Below, piece after piece: positions 53,681 through 64,000 of a stretch of 64,000 nt of DNA (the first letter of the stretch is position 1; every line of letters begins with the position of its first letter). The DNA is from Eubacterium ventriosum (GTDB lineage: Bacteria > Bacillota > Clostridia > Lachnospirales > Lachnospiraceae), in contig NZ_CP102282.1 of assembly GCF_025150745.1 (NCBI RefSeq), positions 2,057,501 through 2,121,500 of the forward strand, read 5' to 3'. The notes beneath the pieces are model-generated. The model saw only the letters and a program-made list of their open reading frames with translations, was not told the origin of the DNA and did not search any database. Made by a program: the position numbers and the translations under genes.

Positions 53681-53757
53681 AACCTCTCCTTGGCACTTTA
53701 TTTTTTAGTTTTGCAACATTAAACTCTTTCAATTTTCCTATTCTACAATTTTAATTT

Positions 53758-53787
53758 ATAGAAAAAGGACCTTATTACAAGGTCCTT
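53758..53787 (-). terminator. Rho-independent terminator of guaB
   Basis: AAGGACCTT (53765-53773) and AAGGTCCTT (53779-53787) form a perfect 9-bp stem with a five-base loop. On minus it is followed by TTTCTATAAATT. It lies 93 bases past the guaB stop. Confidence 0.8.
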
Positions 53788-53879
53788 CTTATTCTAACAT
53801 AAATTAGTTAATTAATATATGTTTTTTTATATTTTTCATATAATTTTAACAATTAATGTTGCTATTTATTTTAACCAAA

Positions 53880-55358
<1,479 letters not shown>

Positions 55359-55375
55359 TTATTCTTAATGTATTG

Positions 55376-55440
55376 TCTGCATTGCAGAGAAAGTGCCATC
55401 CCGTATATCTATCTTTCAAGATACGTTAAGACGACACTTT
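55376..55440 (-). promoter_or_regulatory. Structured leader upstream of guaB
   Basis: AAAGTGCCATC (55390-55400) pairs with GACGACACTTT (55430-55440), 11 pairs with two G-U. The loop holds a second stem (TATCT/AGATA). A small hairpin TCTGCATTGCAGA (55376-55388) lies next to it, nearer guaB. I cannot match it to a known purine or ppGpp/PRPP riboswitch. On plus the big stem is followed by TATTTGTATTTT but no plus gene precedes it. Confidence 0.45.
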
Positions 55441-55557
55441 TATTTGTATTTTCAACATACTAACAAAAAACAATAGTATTGTCAATATTTTTTCAAGAGA
55501 CAAACCTGATTTATTTTAACGCAAGCACTTTATAATTGCTTATTTAAAAATATTATT

Positions 55558-56052
55558 TTATCTCTTTACTATTGATGGTCTCATATGACGCATTGCCTCA
55601 ATAAGCTTTTCATCAGCATTAAATAAGACCTGTACTGCTCCCTTGTCAGTATTTGTTATCATAGAATAAAGATCACTACTTCCATATCCTGTTGAATAAT
55701 CAAGCGTCACTATATTTCCTGCTCTGCTCTTAATTTCGTCAGATACAGCAGGTGCTATAATTTCAGCCTGTTTTATATCAAACTCATCAACATGTTTTCT
55801 TTTTCTTTGTCCCATGATTTTTTCAATTGTTAACTCTGTGTTTAGAAAAGAATATTCATATTCTACACTAGTGTAAGCCCACACAAGATATGTTAAATAT
55901 GCGAATAATATAGTTAATGTCAACCCAAGCATTCCTAAGAATAAAATTGTGCATAATGACAAAACTGTCAATACAACAGCTAACACTCTTAATAACATTC
56001 CCTTTATATCTACTTTTCTTTTTACTATTCTTTCTATAAAAATTTCATCCAT
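55558..56052 (-). CDS. Unknown membrane protein of the fakA neighbourhood
   Basis: A 164-residue protein. A short basic N-terminus (IVKRKVDIKGMLLR) precedes two membrane helices (VLAVVLTVLSLCTILFLGML and TLTILFAYLTYLVWAY). A cytosolic domain of about 95 residues follows, with VEYEYSFLNTELTIEKIMGQ, KRKHVDEFDIKQAEIIAP and a C-terminal KLIEAMRHMRPSIVKR. The ELTIEKIMGQRKRK phrase is like membrane proteins with a PH-like domain. I recognise the pattern from Lachnospiraceae but cannot assign a function. AGGAGA precedes the ATG. It follows fakA by 16 bases, so it is co-transcribed. Confidence 0.7.
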   Translation of the reverse strand: MDEIFIERIVKRKVDIKGMLLRVLAVVLTVLSLCTILFLGMLGLTLTILFAYLTYLVWAYTSVEYEYSFLNTELTIEKIMGQRKRKHVDEFDIKQAEIIAPAVSDEIKSRAGNIVTLDYSTGYGSSDLYSMITNTDKGAVQVLFNADEKLIEAMRHMRPSIVKR

Positions 56053-56067
56053 ACGTTAAGTCTCCTA

Positions 56068-57723
56068 CTATTCTACTGAAGCAATATAGTAGTAAATAGG
56101 CTGTCCACCCGGATATACTTCTACTTCAATTTCAGGCAAAGCTTCTGCAATCTTATCTGCCAGCTTATTTGCTGCTTCCTCTGTAACTTCAGCACCATAA
56201 TATAAACTTACGATTTCTGATTCTTCATCCTGCATCTCTTTAATCATATTAATTGTTGTATCGTCGATTTCTTCTCCTACTGCAAGGATTCCTTCATCGC
56301 CAATACCCATAATGTTGCCTTCTTTGATTTCCTTGTCATCAATAACTGTGTCTCTTACAGCGTAAGTAACCTCACCTGTCTTAACATATGACATACTATC
56401 AATCATGGCTTCTTTATTGTCTTCAGGACTATTATCCGGAATAAATCCTATCATTGCTGAAATTCCCTGTGGAATAGTCTTAGATGGAATAACAATAATA
56501 TTTTTGTCTTCAACAAGGCTTTCCGCCTGCTGAGCCGCAAGAATAATATTCTTGTTGTTAGGCAATACATAAATATTGTCTGCATTAATCTTATCAATTG
56601 CGTTTAAAATATCTTCTGTACTTGGATTCATTGTCTGCCCACCTGAAATAATATGGTCAACATTTAATCCCTTGAATATTTCATCTAATCCTTCTCCTAC
56701 TGATACAGCTACAAAACCATATTTCTTTCTTGGTTCGTCAGCTTTCTGCTGTTCAGCCATCTTTTCTGCATTCTTGATTAAGCGTTCCTGATGCTCTTCT
56801 CTCATATTGTCAATCTTCATTCTTGACAATGAACCATATGTTAAAGCTTTTGTAATCGCTACACCAGGCTCGTTAGTATGAACATGCACCTTTACTATTT
56901 CATCATCAGCAACAAGAACAATTGAATCACCAATTGATTCTAAAAATTCTTTAAATGCCTTTTCTTCTGACTTAGGCATTTCTTTATCAAGATTAATAAT
57001 AAACTCTGTACAGTAACCGAATTTAATTTCAACATCATCCATAGGAACTTCTTCTGTAACCTTAGTTCCTGCTGTCTGTACAGGTTCTAATGTGTAATCT
57101 ATCTCTTTTCCTAAAAGAGCATCAAAAGCCCCCTTGATAACTGTCATCAATCCCTGTCCACCTGAGTCAACTACTCCTGCCTGTTTCAAAACCGGAAGCA
57201 TTTCGGGTGTCTGACTTAAAACATAATCACCATGCTTAATTATTTCATCAATTACATGCACAAGGTCATCACTTTCGCCTACAAGCTCGCATGACTTATC
57301 AGCCATTCCTTTAGCAACTGTAAGGATTGTTCCTTCCTTAGGCTTCATAACTGCCTTATAAGCAGTTTCTACTGCTTTTACACAAGCTCTTGACAAAACA
57401 TCTACGTCAATCTGATCTACCTTCTTAATCTCTCTTGTAAATCCTCTAAAAAGCTGTGATAAAATAACACCTGAGTTACCTCTTGCACCTCTTAAAGAAC
57501 CAGTTGAGATAGCCTTGGCAATCGTTTCCATTGTCGGTTCTGTAATTGCGCCTACTTCTTTAGCAGCGGACATAATTGTTAAAGTCATATTTGTTCCTGT
57601 ATCCCCATCTGGTACAGGGAAAACATTCAACTCATTTATCCATTCTTTTTTTGCTTCTAAATTCTTAGCACCTGCAATAAACATTTTTTGTAATGTTTCT
57701 GCATTAATTGTTGTCATTTCCAA
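56068..57723 (-). CDS. fakA: DAK2/DegV-type protein, fatty-acid kinase catalytic subunit FakA-like (YloV)
   Basis: A 551-residue protein. The N-terminal DhaL/DAK2 ATP-binding domain has NVFPVPDGDTGTNMTLT and GARGNSGVILSQLFRGF. The middle domain contains the His of DEIVKVHVHTNEPG. A C-terminal DegV-like region ends the chain (GEVTYAVRDTV; GGQPIYYYIASVE). In Firmicutes FakA phosphorylates fatty acids held by FakB for phospholipid synthesis. No fakB is in view. The start is TTG at 57723: AGGAGG lies eight bases before it but 14 before the next ATG. It follows the Asp23 gene by 20 bases, the usual pairing. Confidence 0.9.
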   Translation of the reverse strand: MEMTTINAETLQKMFIAGAKNLEAKKEWINELNVFPVPDGDTGTNMTLTIMSAAKEVGAITEPTMETIAKAISTGSLRGARGNSGVILSQLFRGFTREIKKVDQIDVDVLSRACVKAVETAYKAVMKPKEGTILTVAKGMADKSCELVGESDDLVHVIDEIIKHGDYVLSQTPEMLPVLKQAGVVDSGGQGLMTVIKGAFDALLGKEIDYTLEPVQTAGTKVTEEVPMDDVEIKFGYCTEFIINLDKEMPKSEEKAFKEFLESIGDSIVLVADDEIVKVHVHTNEPGVAITKALTYGSLSRMKIDNMREEHQERLIKNAEKMAEQQKADEPRKKYGFVAVSVGEGLDEIFKGLNVDHIISGGQTMNPSTEDILNAIDKINADNIYVLPNNKNIILAAQQAESLVEDKNIIVIPSKTIPQGISAMIGFIPDNSPEDNKEAMIDSMSYVKTGEVTYAVRDTVIDDKEIKEGNIMGIGDEGILAVGEEIDDTTINMIKEMQDEESEIVSLYYGAEVTEEAANKLADKIAEALPEIEVEVYPGGQPIYYYIASVE

Positions 57724-57743
57724 AATAATATCCTCCTGGGGTA

Positions 57744-58103
57744 CTAATCAATGTTTCTTACGCCTTCAACGTACACATTAACTTTCTTAACTGACATACC
57801 CGTAAATTCTTCTACTTTGTATTTTACATTTGAAATAATATTGTCTGCTATTGTTGCAATATTAACACCGTAAGATACAATAATATGAAAATCTATAGTG
57901 ATTTCATTATCTTCATCAATTATTACATTAATTCCCTTAGTTGAGCTATCTCTTTTAAGAAGTCTTACAAGACCATCTTTCATGCTTACCATTGCCATAC
58001 CAACAATACCAAAGCATTCATATGCTGTTTCTGATGCGTATTTTGCAACAACTTCAGGGCTAATCAATACCTGACCTAAATCAGTGTTTAACTTACCTTT
58101 CAT
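57744..58103 (-). CDS. Asp23/Gls24 family protein
   Basis: A 119-residue protein of the alkaline-shock/Gls24 family. It has LGQVLISPEVVAKYASETAYECFGIVGMAM (signature around VxxYAxxTAxECxGVVGM), VIDEDNEITIDFHIIVSYGVNI, and VNVYVEGVRNID at the end. Members next to fakA/yloV are small soluble proteins with an envelope-linked role. AGGAGG precedes the ATG. It is the first gene of a unit with fakA and the unknown membrane protein; the hairpin at 58182-58217 separates it from rpmB. Confidence 0.93.
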   Translation of the reverse strand: MKGKLNTDLGQVLISPEVVAKYASETAYECFGIVGMAMVSMKDGLVRLLKRDSSTKGINVIIDEDNEITIDFHIIVSYGVNIATIADNIISNVKYKVEEFTGMSVKKVNVYVEGVRNID

Positions 58104-58181
58104 ATATGTTCCTCCTAAAATCGAACTTCTAATAATTATACTATCTTTTTTAGAAAAAGGAAAGAGTTACATTTATATACT

Positions 58182-58217
58182 AAAAAAAGTTATCATTCAT
58201 AAATGATAACTTTTTTT
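58182..58217 (-). terminator. Terminator of rpmB (bidirectional)
   Basis: AAAAAAAGTTATCAT pairs with ATGATAACTTTTTTT, a perfect stem with T-runs on both strands. It lies 27 bases past the rpmB stop. Confidence 0.88.
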
Positions 58218-58243
58218 ATTTCGTGCATACATGCTCTAACAAA

Positions 58244-58429
58244 CTATGCTCTTTCAACTTTACCAGATTTTAAGCAAGAAGTACAAACGTACATCTTCTT
58301 TGATCCGCCTTCAGTCTTAACTCTAACAGATTTAATATTTGATTTCCACATTTTATTAGAACGTCTATGAGAATGGCTCACAGCGTTTCCAAAGTGAGCA
58401 CCCTTACCGCAAATACTACATTTAGCCAT
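58244..58429 (-). CDS. rpmB: 50S ribosomal protein L28
   Basis: A 61-residue large-subunit protein with AKCSICGKGAHFGNAVSHSH at the start and SNKMWKSNIKSVRVKTEGG in the middle. It keeps the zinc-type cysteines: CSICG and CTSCLKSGKV. So it is the C+ (zinc-binding) paralogue form. AGGAGG precedes the ATG. It is a single gene with its own promoter and terminator. Confidence 0.98.
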   Translation of the reverse strand: MAKCSICGKGAHFGNAVSHSHRRSNKMWKSNIKSVRVKTEGGSKKMYVCTSCLKSGKVERA

Positions 58430-58452
58430 AATAGCACCTCCTTTAATAAATT

Positions 58453-58474
58453 AGGTCGAACTCTCAATCGACCT
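58453..58474 (-). promoter_or_regulatory. Hairpin in the rpmB leader
   Basis: AGGTCGA (58453-58459) pairs with TCGACCT (58468-58474) about 14 bases before the rpmB ribosome site. It may be an autoregulatory L28 site, but that is inference. Confidence 0.4.
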
Positions 58475-58486
58475 GACACAAAGAGC

Positions 58487-58515
58487 ATTCTATCAGATAC
58501 AGACAAATTTTGCAA
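58487..58515 (-). promoter_or_regulatory. Promoter of rpmB
   Basis: On minus: TTGCAA (58510-58515), 17-base spacer, TAGAAT (58487-58492). Confidence 0.7.
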
Positions 58516-58627
58516 GTACTTTTTTCCAGTATATTGTTATATATTTTTCATACGGAAAAAAGCACCTGCATTTTTGTCTTTAATCTTTGGTCCAAAAACA
58601 ATTATTATACAATATTTTTGTTAATCA

Positions 58628-61600
58628 TTATTTCTTTTTGTATTTTTTGATTGTTTTCTTCTTGCTCCACTTACCATAGTATCTGTTTCCATCCTTAACC
58701 ATGTAAGCTCGTACCTTGATATAATACTTATTATTTGCCTTTAGTTTTTTGATTGTAAAGTTAATCTTTTTAACATTTACAGTCTTTGTGTATTTTTTCT
58801 TAAAAGATTTCTTTGTAGAGTATTTTGCCTGATAATTAGTTATTCCTGAAATCTTCTTAAGACTAATTTTTGCCTTTTTATTTCCAGTACGTTTGACTTT
58901 CTTTATTACAGTTCTTCCAATACCTGCTACAAAGTTAACATCATCTGACGGTGCTGAAACAGTTCCTCTTACAGTTGTTTCTTTGTTGTCAGACTTATTA
59001 TTACCTGATGTTACCTGTGGTTTTGTAACAGGTGTTGTTGTGGTCTGTTCATTACTTGTCGTAACTTTCTCTGGCTTTGTTGTTACCTGCTCTGGTTTGG
59101 TTGTTGTTTTTTCATTATTTGTTGTAACATTTTCAGGTGTTGTTACGTTTGGTTTAGTAGTTACAACAGGTGTTGTTGTTTCCGGAACATCTACCTGGTC
59201 CTTGCCTCTTCCATATAGTTTAATTTCATATACCGAATCACCATATCCTGTTAAACGTTCACTGCAATAAATTCTTACATATTTTGCAGTTGTAACCTTA
59301 TCAAATGATACCGACTCTAATCCTGAACTTTTATTGCCATCACCGTTTTTCTGACCGCCATTTCCATTTACTCTTGTAAATACATTAGTCCAGTTTTCAT
59401 TATCAATTGATGTTTCTATTGTGTAATTCTTTGCAGCCGCTGCTTCCCAATAGATTTTAATACCACCTATTTCTTCGTTTCTTCCTAATTCAATAGTAAA
59501 ATACTGTGGATCTTCAGACTTTGATTCCCATCTTGAGTCAAAATTACCATCAATAATCTTGTCACCTGTATTGTCACCTGTTTCTGATGAAACATCTATA
59601 ACTTTTGCTCCGCTTAAATCAATTTCAGGATATCCTGATAAATCAGCTAATGTTAAATCATCTGATTCTGCTGTTGGTGGTTTAGTTCCTGCTTTATATA
59701 TCTTTATATAATTAAGATTAAATCCGCCATCAACCATTAACAATTTCATCTGATACTGACCTTGTTTTAAATGTACTGTATTTGCAGTCTTAACATTTTT
59801 CCACTCAGTTGTAGAATTATCCAGCAATGTTGTAAGTACATAATCAGAATCATTATCTGTTTTTAATTTAATTGCACTGTTCTTGTTTGTATCCGTGCAC
59901 TGTACTCTGTAATCAACAATATAGTCTCCTTCTTCTTTTACATCTAATGTATAAATAAGAGAATCTCCGTTATCAATCCATCCAACATATCCTCCTTCTG
60001 AATCGCCTGTTGTAGGTTCACATCCAAAGTTGGTATCATAATTTTCTGCCTCAACTACACCTGGTACTGTACAGACCTTATCCCTACTTTCATGTGGTAC
60101 ATATGTTGTATCTTTAGTCTTATCTTCATTCTTAGTTGGATCTACAGAAACAAGTGAGTGTGCCGGGATTTTTGCGCTACCAAGGTTACCGCTTTTGTTT
60201 ACAAAATTAACTGTTATAGTGTCATTTCCCGGATTCCATACCTGTGCAGAATACGTTGTTTTTCCGCTTTCTGTTTTTGCAAATACCTGATAGCTTGTAT
60301 AGTTACTTGCCCATACGTCTGTACAAATATTTCCTTTTGCACACATATTCTGAATAAACCAATATGAGTTAAACATTTCATCTGTTGATAATACGCCACC
60401 AACATAATCTCCATTTTCATTTAAATGAGATTTATATTCATTAGCCCAACAGCTTGCTGCTCCCTCAGCATCACTCAATGCCATAAACGGCCACAAAATA
60501 TGATACCAGCCCTCTGGATCAATTTCACCATTTGCCTGAAGTTTCTTCTGGTAAGCCTCCTGAACTTTTTCATAATCATTCCATATTTTTCCTGCTGTTT
60601 CCTTATTGTACCCCATATAAGTAATTGCAGGTGAAACAGGAAGAAGATGGATTCCCATTATACAGCATGGATTTCCTGAAAAATATGTACCGTTAGTATA
60701 TCCAAGTCCCCAAATCATTCCAATATAAGGAATATTGTTTACATTACTGTCTCCATATACATTTGTTCCATAATCAGAAGCCCAGTTATGGCTGTCTCTG
60801 TCTGTTCCCTTGTCCACATTAAACCAATACTGTTCAATTGCGTTAACTTCTGAAGTGTAACCCCAAATTCCCGCTTTTTCATATTTTTTATTTCCTGTTA
60901 CAAGTCCCCAAAGATATAATCCTGCCCAGCCAAATGTTGCTTCTGAAGCCGATTCCTGATTGTTACCACTATTATTGTCTCCATAGCCTCCTGCCCATGA
61001 ATGTCCTTCATAAACATCAAAGTTTCTCATAAATGGAAGCATATCGTCATTTTTGTCAGGATTCATACAATCTCTAATTAGTAATTCAATCATTTCGCCA
61101 TAATCGTCAACGAAAGTTGAATCATATGAGGCCAATACTGCTGCCGGGAATATAAAATATGCCCAAAGGAAATGATGGTCCGATAAGTTAATTGCCATTC
61201 CATGGTCGCCGCCATCACCACTTACAGCTCCCCAACTTGTATGATAATACATATAATATGGATAGTCTTCATCTCCATCGTATGTAAGCCAGTTTGCCAT
61301 AATTTTTTTTAATACGTCAATAAGTTTATCTCTTGTTTCATATTCTCCAAGTTGGTCTGCTATAAGAATTCCCATTGCTATAGGATGCGATTTTTTACCC
61401 TCCCAATAAGGATCTGCAACCCAATATGATTTAAGAGCACTATCTGTAAACTGTTTCAAATACGCATACATCCACTCCTTATCATAGCCATTTGATTCGC
61501 TAGGAGTCGTATACTGCGGAATAATTCCGTTAAACTTCTGACTATAAGAAAATTCATTTCCTTCATGGATTCTCAAATCACCTCTACTTGAAGTATAAAT

Positions 61601-63724
61601 AAGTGCTTCACCATTTGTCGTTTCATATGTTGCATCTGAATATTTCCACTGATGAGGCATCATACATAATAATGTACTGTTAGAAATACCACTTCCTGTT
61701 CTCTTCTGTGAAACAGATACTTTGTATGTTGTTGTACATATGCTCTTTGCATCATCGTAACTGTAATCCACAACTGTATCTGTTACGTATGAATATGCAT
61801 ATTTGTACATATATTCTAACTGCTTTACTGCATCTCCATCTCTTAATAATGAAGGTTTTGAAATGCTATCCACTTCACTTTGTGATGCCAAAAGTTTTAT
61901 TGGTTCTTCTACTGCTAAAGCACCAATAACTACATAATTGTCATTATTGCCAAGTTTAATTTTTAATTTACTGCCAACTTTTGTTGCCTTGGAATTTTCA
62001 GGTAAATAAATACCATAATAATGATACTGTTTCTTATTGCCATCTCCAGGCGCTTCACTTTCGTTTTCTGTTTCAACAAGAAAATGGTCAATTGTAACTT
62101 CCTTACCATCTTCTGTAATAATTTCACTTCCGTTTTTATCTAAAAACTTTACAAGATTATTTACATTTAGTTCTACAGAATCTCTATTGGCAAATGTTGT
62201 ATATGCAAAAGGTGAGCCTTTAATTAAAGTACTCTCCATTTTTTCTGTGTCATCATCACTATATTTAACGTTAACTGACCAATCACCATAACCATCTAAT
62301 TTAGCACTTGCCTTTCCTGTAATGTCTGATGAATTAAGTGTCAAATCATAATACTTGCTGTCTACACCCATTCCACCATTATCTGCTCTATTATACAATC
62401 CATCTGCATAATACATTGATAATCCTGTTGAGGAATATTTGTATGACATTGGAAGTGCTGGCATTGCATCACTGTACTGTGTGTAAACAATTGATGTCCA
62501 CCAGTCATTTGATGGTATTGGCGTACTTATTTTTGAAGAAACATATTTAGGTTCTCTTGGCTGTAAAAGGTTAGCATCATCAATTACATAACTTCCTTTT
62601 CCTAAAGTTACTACTTTCTTTTTTGGTATTTCAGGTATAGTATTATTAACCTTTTCATCGCCTTGCTGATATTCAAAAACCTGTAATTCTCGAATTGAAT
62701 ATCCTGAACCTCTTCCCATTAAAATCCCCTGCATTCTAACATATCTTACATTTTCAGCATAGAATTTTATATCTTCATCCTCACCATTTCCCTGAAGCTG
62801 TCTGTAAACTGTTTTAAAATTAGTTCCATCTTCTGAAACCTGCAAATCCCATATGTTACCATATTCAACCTGCCATTGTAAAAATACTCTTCCTAAAGTA
62901 TACTTCTTTCCTAAATCAACCGTAAGACTCTGATTACATTTGCTTTGTACATTGTCTTCACCTTCTGACAACCAGTATGTATCGTAATTTCCATCCACTG
63001 CATTAGATCCTGCCAATGGTGTAGATGCCCACCATGGTTTAGAATAAGATGTTGCCTCTACTTTCTTTCCCAATGCAATATTAGGTGCATCTGACTTAGG
63101 CTCATTACATTTATTGTCACCTATACCATATACTTCAAGTTCTCTAATTGCAGCGCCCCAACCTGATTTCTTATCAGCTGATTCTGACTGAGACTTACTA
63201 TAATTAATTAAAACTCTTACATATCTTCCGTTTTTTTCTGTTAACTTGTAGTCATCTGTTGAATCAGAACTTAAGGTATCCTGATAATATGTGTAATCAA
63301 CAGTTCCGTCATCTTTTAATACCTGTTTTTCAGAACCGCCATTTCCTTTTGTTGTCTCATAAATTTTAGTCCAGTTAATCTCATCATCTGAAACAAGTAT
63401 CTGGTATGCAACACCATAGCTTGCACTATTTTGCCAATTAATAACAACCTTACTTACATCTGCCTTTCCACCAAGGTCAATGTCTAACCACTGGTCAGCT
63501 TTATTGGCTACAGCTTCCCACTGAGTTCCAATTTTTTCATCCGTTGCATAGGTTGGAAGATTTCCTCCATTGGTTGAAGATGCATATGCAGGTCTTCCAT
63601 CTGACAAAAGCCACGGTGCACTTCTGTCGGCAGCCTGAGTATTTACTTTAGTATAATTAATTCCCGTAACACACAAAGCCGCACTAAGTGTTAATGCCAA
63701 AAATCTCTTAAATTTTCTTCTCAT
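58628..63724 (-). CDS. Secreted multidomain GH81 endo-beta-1,3-glucanase
   Basis: A 1698-residue exported enzyme. A signal peptide (MRRKFKRFLALTLSAALCVT) is followed by two F5/8-type C (CBM32-like) domains at about 35-205 and 210-350. The GH81 catalytic region is at about 395-1090, with IPSNDWWTSIVYTQYS, GDHGMAINLSDHHFLWAY (Asp near 852) and GNNQESASEATFGWAGLYLW (Glu near 924). A CBM6-like domain follows at about 1222-1345, then a third F5/8 domain at about 1378-1506. A Thr/Pro-rich linker (about 1511-1588) precedes a very Lys-rich fibronectin-III-like domain with NYQAKYSTKKSFKKK. I use the ATG at 63724, eight bases after AAGGAGAG; the longer opening to 63868 crosses a leader hairpin. It should cut beta-1,3-glucan (fungal wall, callose, laminarin, curdlan) outside the cell. 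Confidence 0.9.
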   Translation of the reverse strand: MRRKFKRFLALTLSAALCVTGINYTKVNTQAADRSAPWLLSDGRPAYASSTNGGNLPTYATDEKIGTQWEAVANKADQWLDIDLGGKADVSKVVINWQNSASYGVAYQILVSDDEINWTKIYETTKGNGGSEKQVLKDDGTVDYTYYQDTLSSDSTDDYKLTEKNGRYVRVLINYSKSQSESADKKSGWGAAIRELEVYGIGDNKCNEPKSDAPNIALGKKVEATSYSKPWWASTPLAGSNAVDGNYDTYWLSEGEDNVQSKCNQSLTVDLGKKYTLGRVFLQWQVEYGNIWDLQVSEDGTNFKTVYRQLQGNGEDEDIKFYAENVRYVRMQGILMGRGSGYSIRELQVFEYQQGDEKVNNTIPEIPKKKVVTLGKGSYVIDDANLLQPREPKYVSSKISTPIPSNDWWTSIVYTQYSDAMPALPMSYKYSSTGLSMYYADGLYNRADNGGMGVDSKYYDLTLNSSDITGKASAKLDGYGDWSVNVKYSDDDTEKMESTLIKGSPFAYTTFANRDSVELNVNNLVKFLDKNGSEIITEDGKEVTIDHFLVETENESEAPGDGNKKQYHYYGIYLPENSKATKVGSKLKIKLGNNDNYVVIGALAVEEPIKLLASQSEVDSISKPSLLRDGDAVKQLEYMYKYAYSYVTDTVVDYSYDDAKSICTTTYKVSVSQKRTGSGISNSTLLCMMPHQWKYSDATYETTNGEALIYTSSRGDLRIHEGNEFSYSQKFNGIIPQYTTPSESNGYDKEWMYAYLKQFTDSALKSYWVADPYWEGKKSHPIAMGILIADQLGEYETRDKLIDVLKKIMANWLTYDGDEDYPYYMYYHTSWGAVSGDGGDHGMAINLSDHHFLWAYFIFPAAVLASYDSTFVDDYGEMIELLIRDCMNPDKNDDMLPFMRNFDVYEGHSWAGGYGDNNSGNNQESASEATFGWAGLYLWGLVTGNKKYEKAGIWGYTSEVNAIEQYWFNVDKGTDRDSHNWASDYGTNVYGDSNVNNIPYIGMIWGLGYTNGTYFSGNPCCIMGIHLLPVSPAITYMGYNKETAGKIWNDYEKVQEAYQKKLQANGEIDPEGWYHILWPFMALSDAEGAASCWANEYKSHLNENGDYVGGVLSTDEMFNSYWFIQNMCAKGNICTDVWASNYTSYQVFAKTESGKTTYSAQVWNPGNDTITVNFVNKSGNLGSAKIPAHSLVSVDPTKNEDKTKDTTYVPHESRDKVCTVPGVVEAENYDTNFGCEPTTGDSEGGYVGWIDNGDSLIYTLDVKEEGDYIVDYRVQCTDTNKNSAIKLKTDNDSDYVLTTLLDNSTTEWKNVKTANTVHLKQGQYQMKLLMVDGGFNLNYIKIYKAGTKPPTAESDDLTLADLSGYPEIDLSGAKVIDVSSETGDNTGDKIIDGNFDSRWESKSEDPQYFTIELGRNEEIGGIKIYWEAAAAKNYTIETSIDNENWTNVFTRVNGNGGQKNGDGNKSSGLESVSFDKVTTAKYVRIYCSERLTGYGDSVYEIKLYGRGKDQVDVPETTTPVVTTKPNVTTPENVTTNNEKTTTKPEQVTTKPEKVTTSNEQTTTTPVTKPQVTSGNNKSDNKETTVRGTVSAPSDDVNFVAGIGRTVIKKVKRTGNKKAKISLKKISGITNYQAKYSTKKSFKKKYTKTVNVKKINFTIKKLKANNKYYIKVRAYMVKDGNRYYGKWSKKKTIKKYKKK

Positions 63725-64000
63725 ATAAACTCTCCTTCTTTCCTTATTTCCGGTACCATCTTTCGTGATTGAAACGTTTTCTATTTGAAACATAGCACAC
63801 CAAAATACATAAATCCACAAATTCAGATTAACTTTCTTAAATTTGTGGATTTTCGATAAAAAAAACATTTCAATTTATTCAATTTTACTTTTTAATTTTT
63901 TTGACAGATTTTCATTATTTTTAAGTTTTTCAATTTGATTTTTATGTTTATATAAAGGATTTTTCAACGTTTTAAGATAATTTTATAAAAATATTTTTAT
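63725..64000 (-). promoter_or_regulatory. Upstream region of the GH81 gene: operator-like palindrome and long hairpin
   Basis: TTGAAACGTTTTC (63769-63781) contains the 8-bp palindrome AAACGTTT and resembles LacI-family/CcpA operators, though one base short of the cre consensus. AAATCCACAAAT (63811-63822) pairs perfectly with ATTTGTGGATTT (63841-63852), a 12-bp stem. It could end a gene beyond the right edge or act as leader control. The rest (63860-64000) is AT-rich without ORF. Confidence 0.45.

Noticed and set aside
63769-63783. Confirmed CcpA cre site
   Set aside because: The palindrome lacks one base of the cre consensus, so it is reported only as operator-like.

Overview
The window is an AT-rich, densely packed stretch of low-GC Gram-positive chromosome. 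I read it as an anaerobic Clostridia, most likely family Lachnospiraceae. The grounds are a SCIFF peptide with its radical-SAM maturase next to a fused secDF, the Asp23-FakA pair, HemZ, TrmK, DUF1540 and DUF1858 proteins, a T-box before thrS, tRNA genes without encoded CCA, a type A-like RNase P RNA, and strong GGAGG ribosome binding sites throughout. The genus cannot be fixed from sequence reading alone. Nearly all genes lie on the minus strand. Only aroC, a HAD hydrolase, an Asn-rich unknown, the purine nucleoside phosphorylase and two tRNA-Leu genes are on plus.

Layout from left to right. 1-254 is the start of an MscS-type channel. 479-7453 is an amino-acid operon (leuB-ilvD-ilvB-serC-serA) preceded by a possible Leu/Ile-rich leader peptide. 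7662-9332 holds tgt-yajC and a possible 36-residue membrane peptide. aroC, a CmpB-like membrane protein, glyA, a HAD phosphatase and an unknown Asn-rich protein follow. 14524-28407 is a long minus-strand run: scfA, scfB, secDF, recJ, apt, relA, an MBL hydrolase, hemZ, hisS and aspS. 28533-33106 contains small membrane proteins, a CorC-like protein, pyrBI and punA.

33299-34041 has no gene. It is an array of about ten 40-43 bp units that begin ATTAC, end GTAAT (or close variants), share a CAAAAATnTTATA-like middle, and have arms that change together so that pairing is largely kept. 34128-41625 carries pdxST, a DUF1858 protein, rnpB, a nucleoside kinase, trmK, dnaG and dgt. Two tRNA-Leu genes follow (CAG and the unusual AAG), then a Gld-type ABC export operon and an SNF symporter. 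The infC-rpmI-rplT operon has an AUU start and an attenuator-like leader. After it come a three-way-junction element, a DUF1540 protein, T-box-thrS, a membrane-anchored trigger-factor-like protein, guaB, fakA-asp23 and rpmB. The window ends with a large secreted GH81 beta-1,3-glucanase.

Most genes are housekeeping: translation, amino-acid, nucleotide and PLP synthesis, and secretion. The accessory content is the SCIFF system, the Gld-type transporter, the GH81 enzyme and the repeat array. Several 5' leaders show the Shine-Dalgarno paired into a hairpin (pdxS, the DUF1540 gene, the 36-residue ORF), which suggests translational control. The best candidate for something undescribed is the ATTAC...GTAAT array; the 109-bp branched element before the DUF1540 gene's downstream neighbour infC is second.
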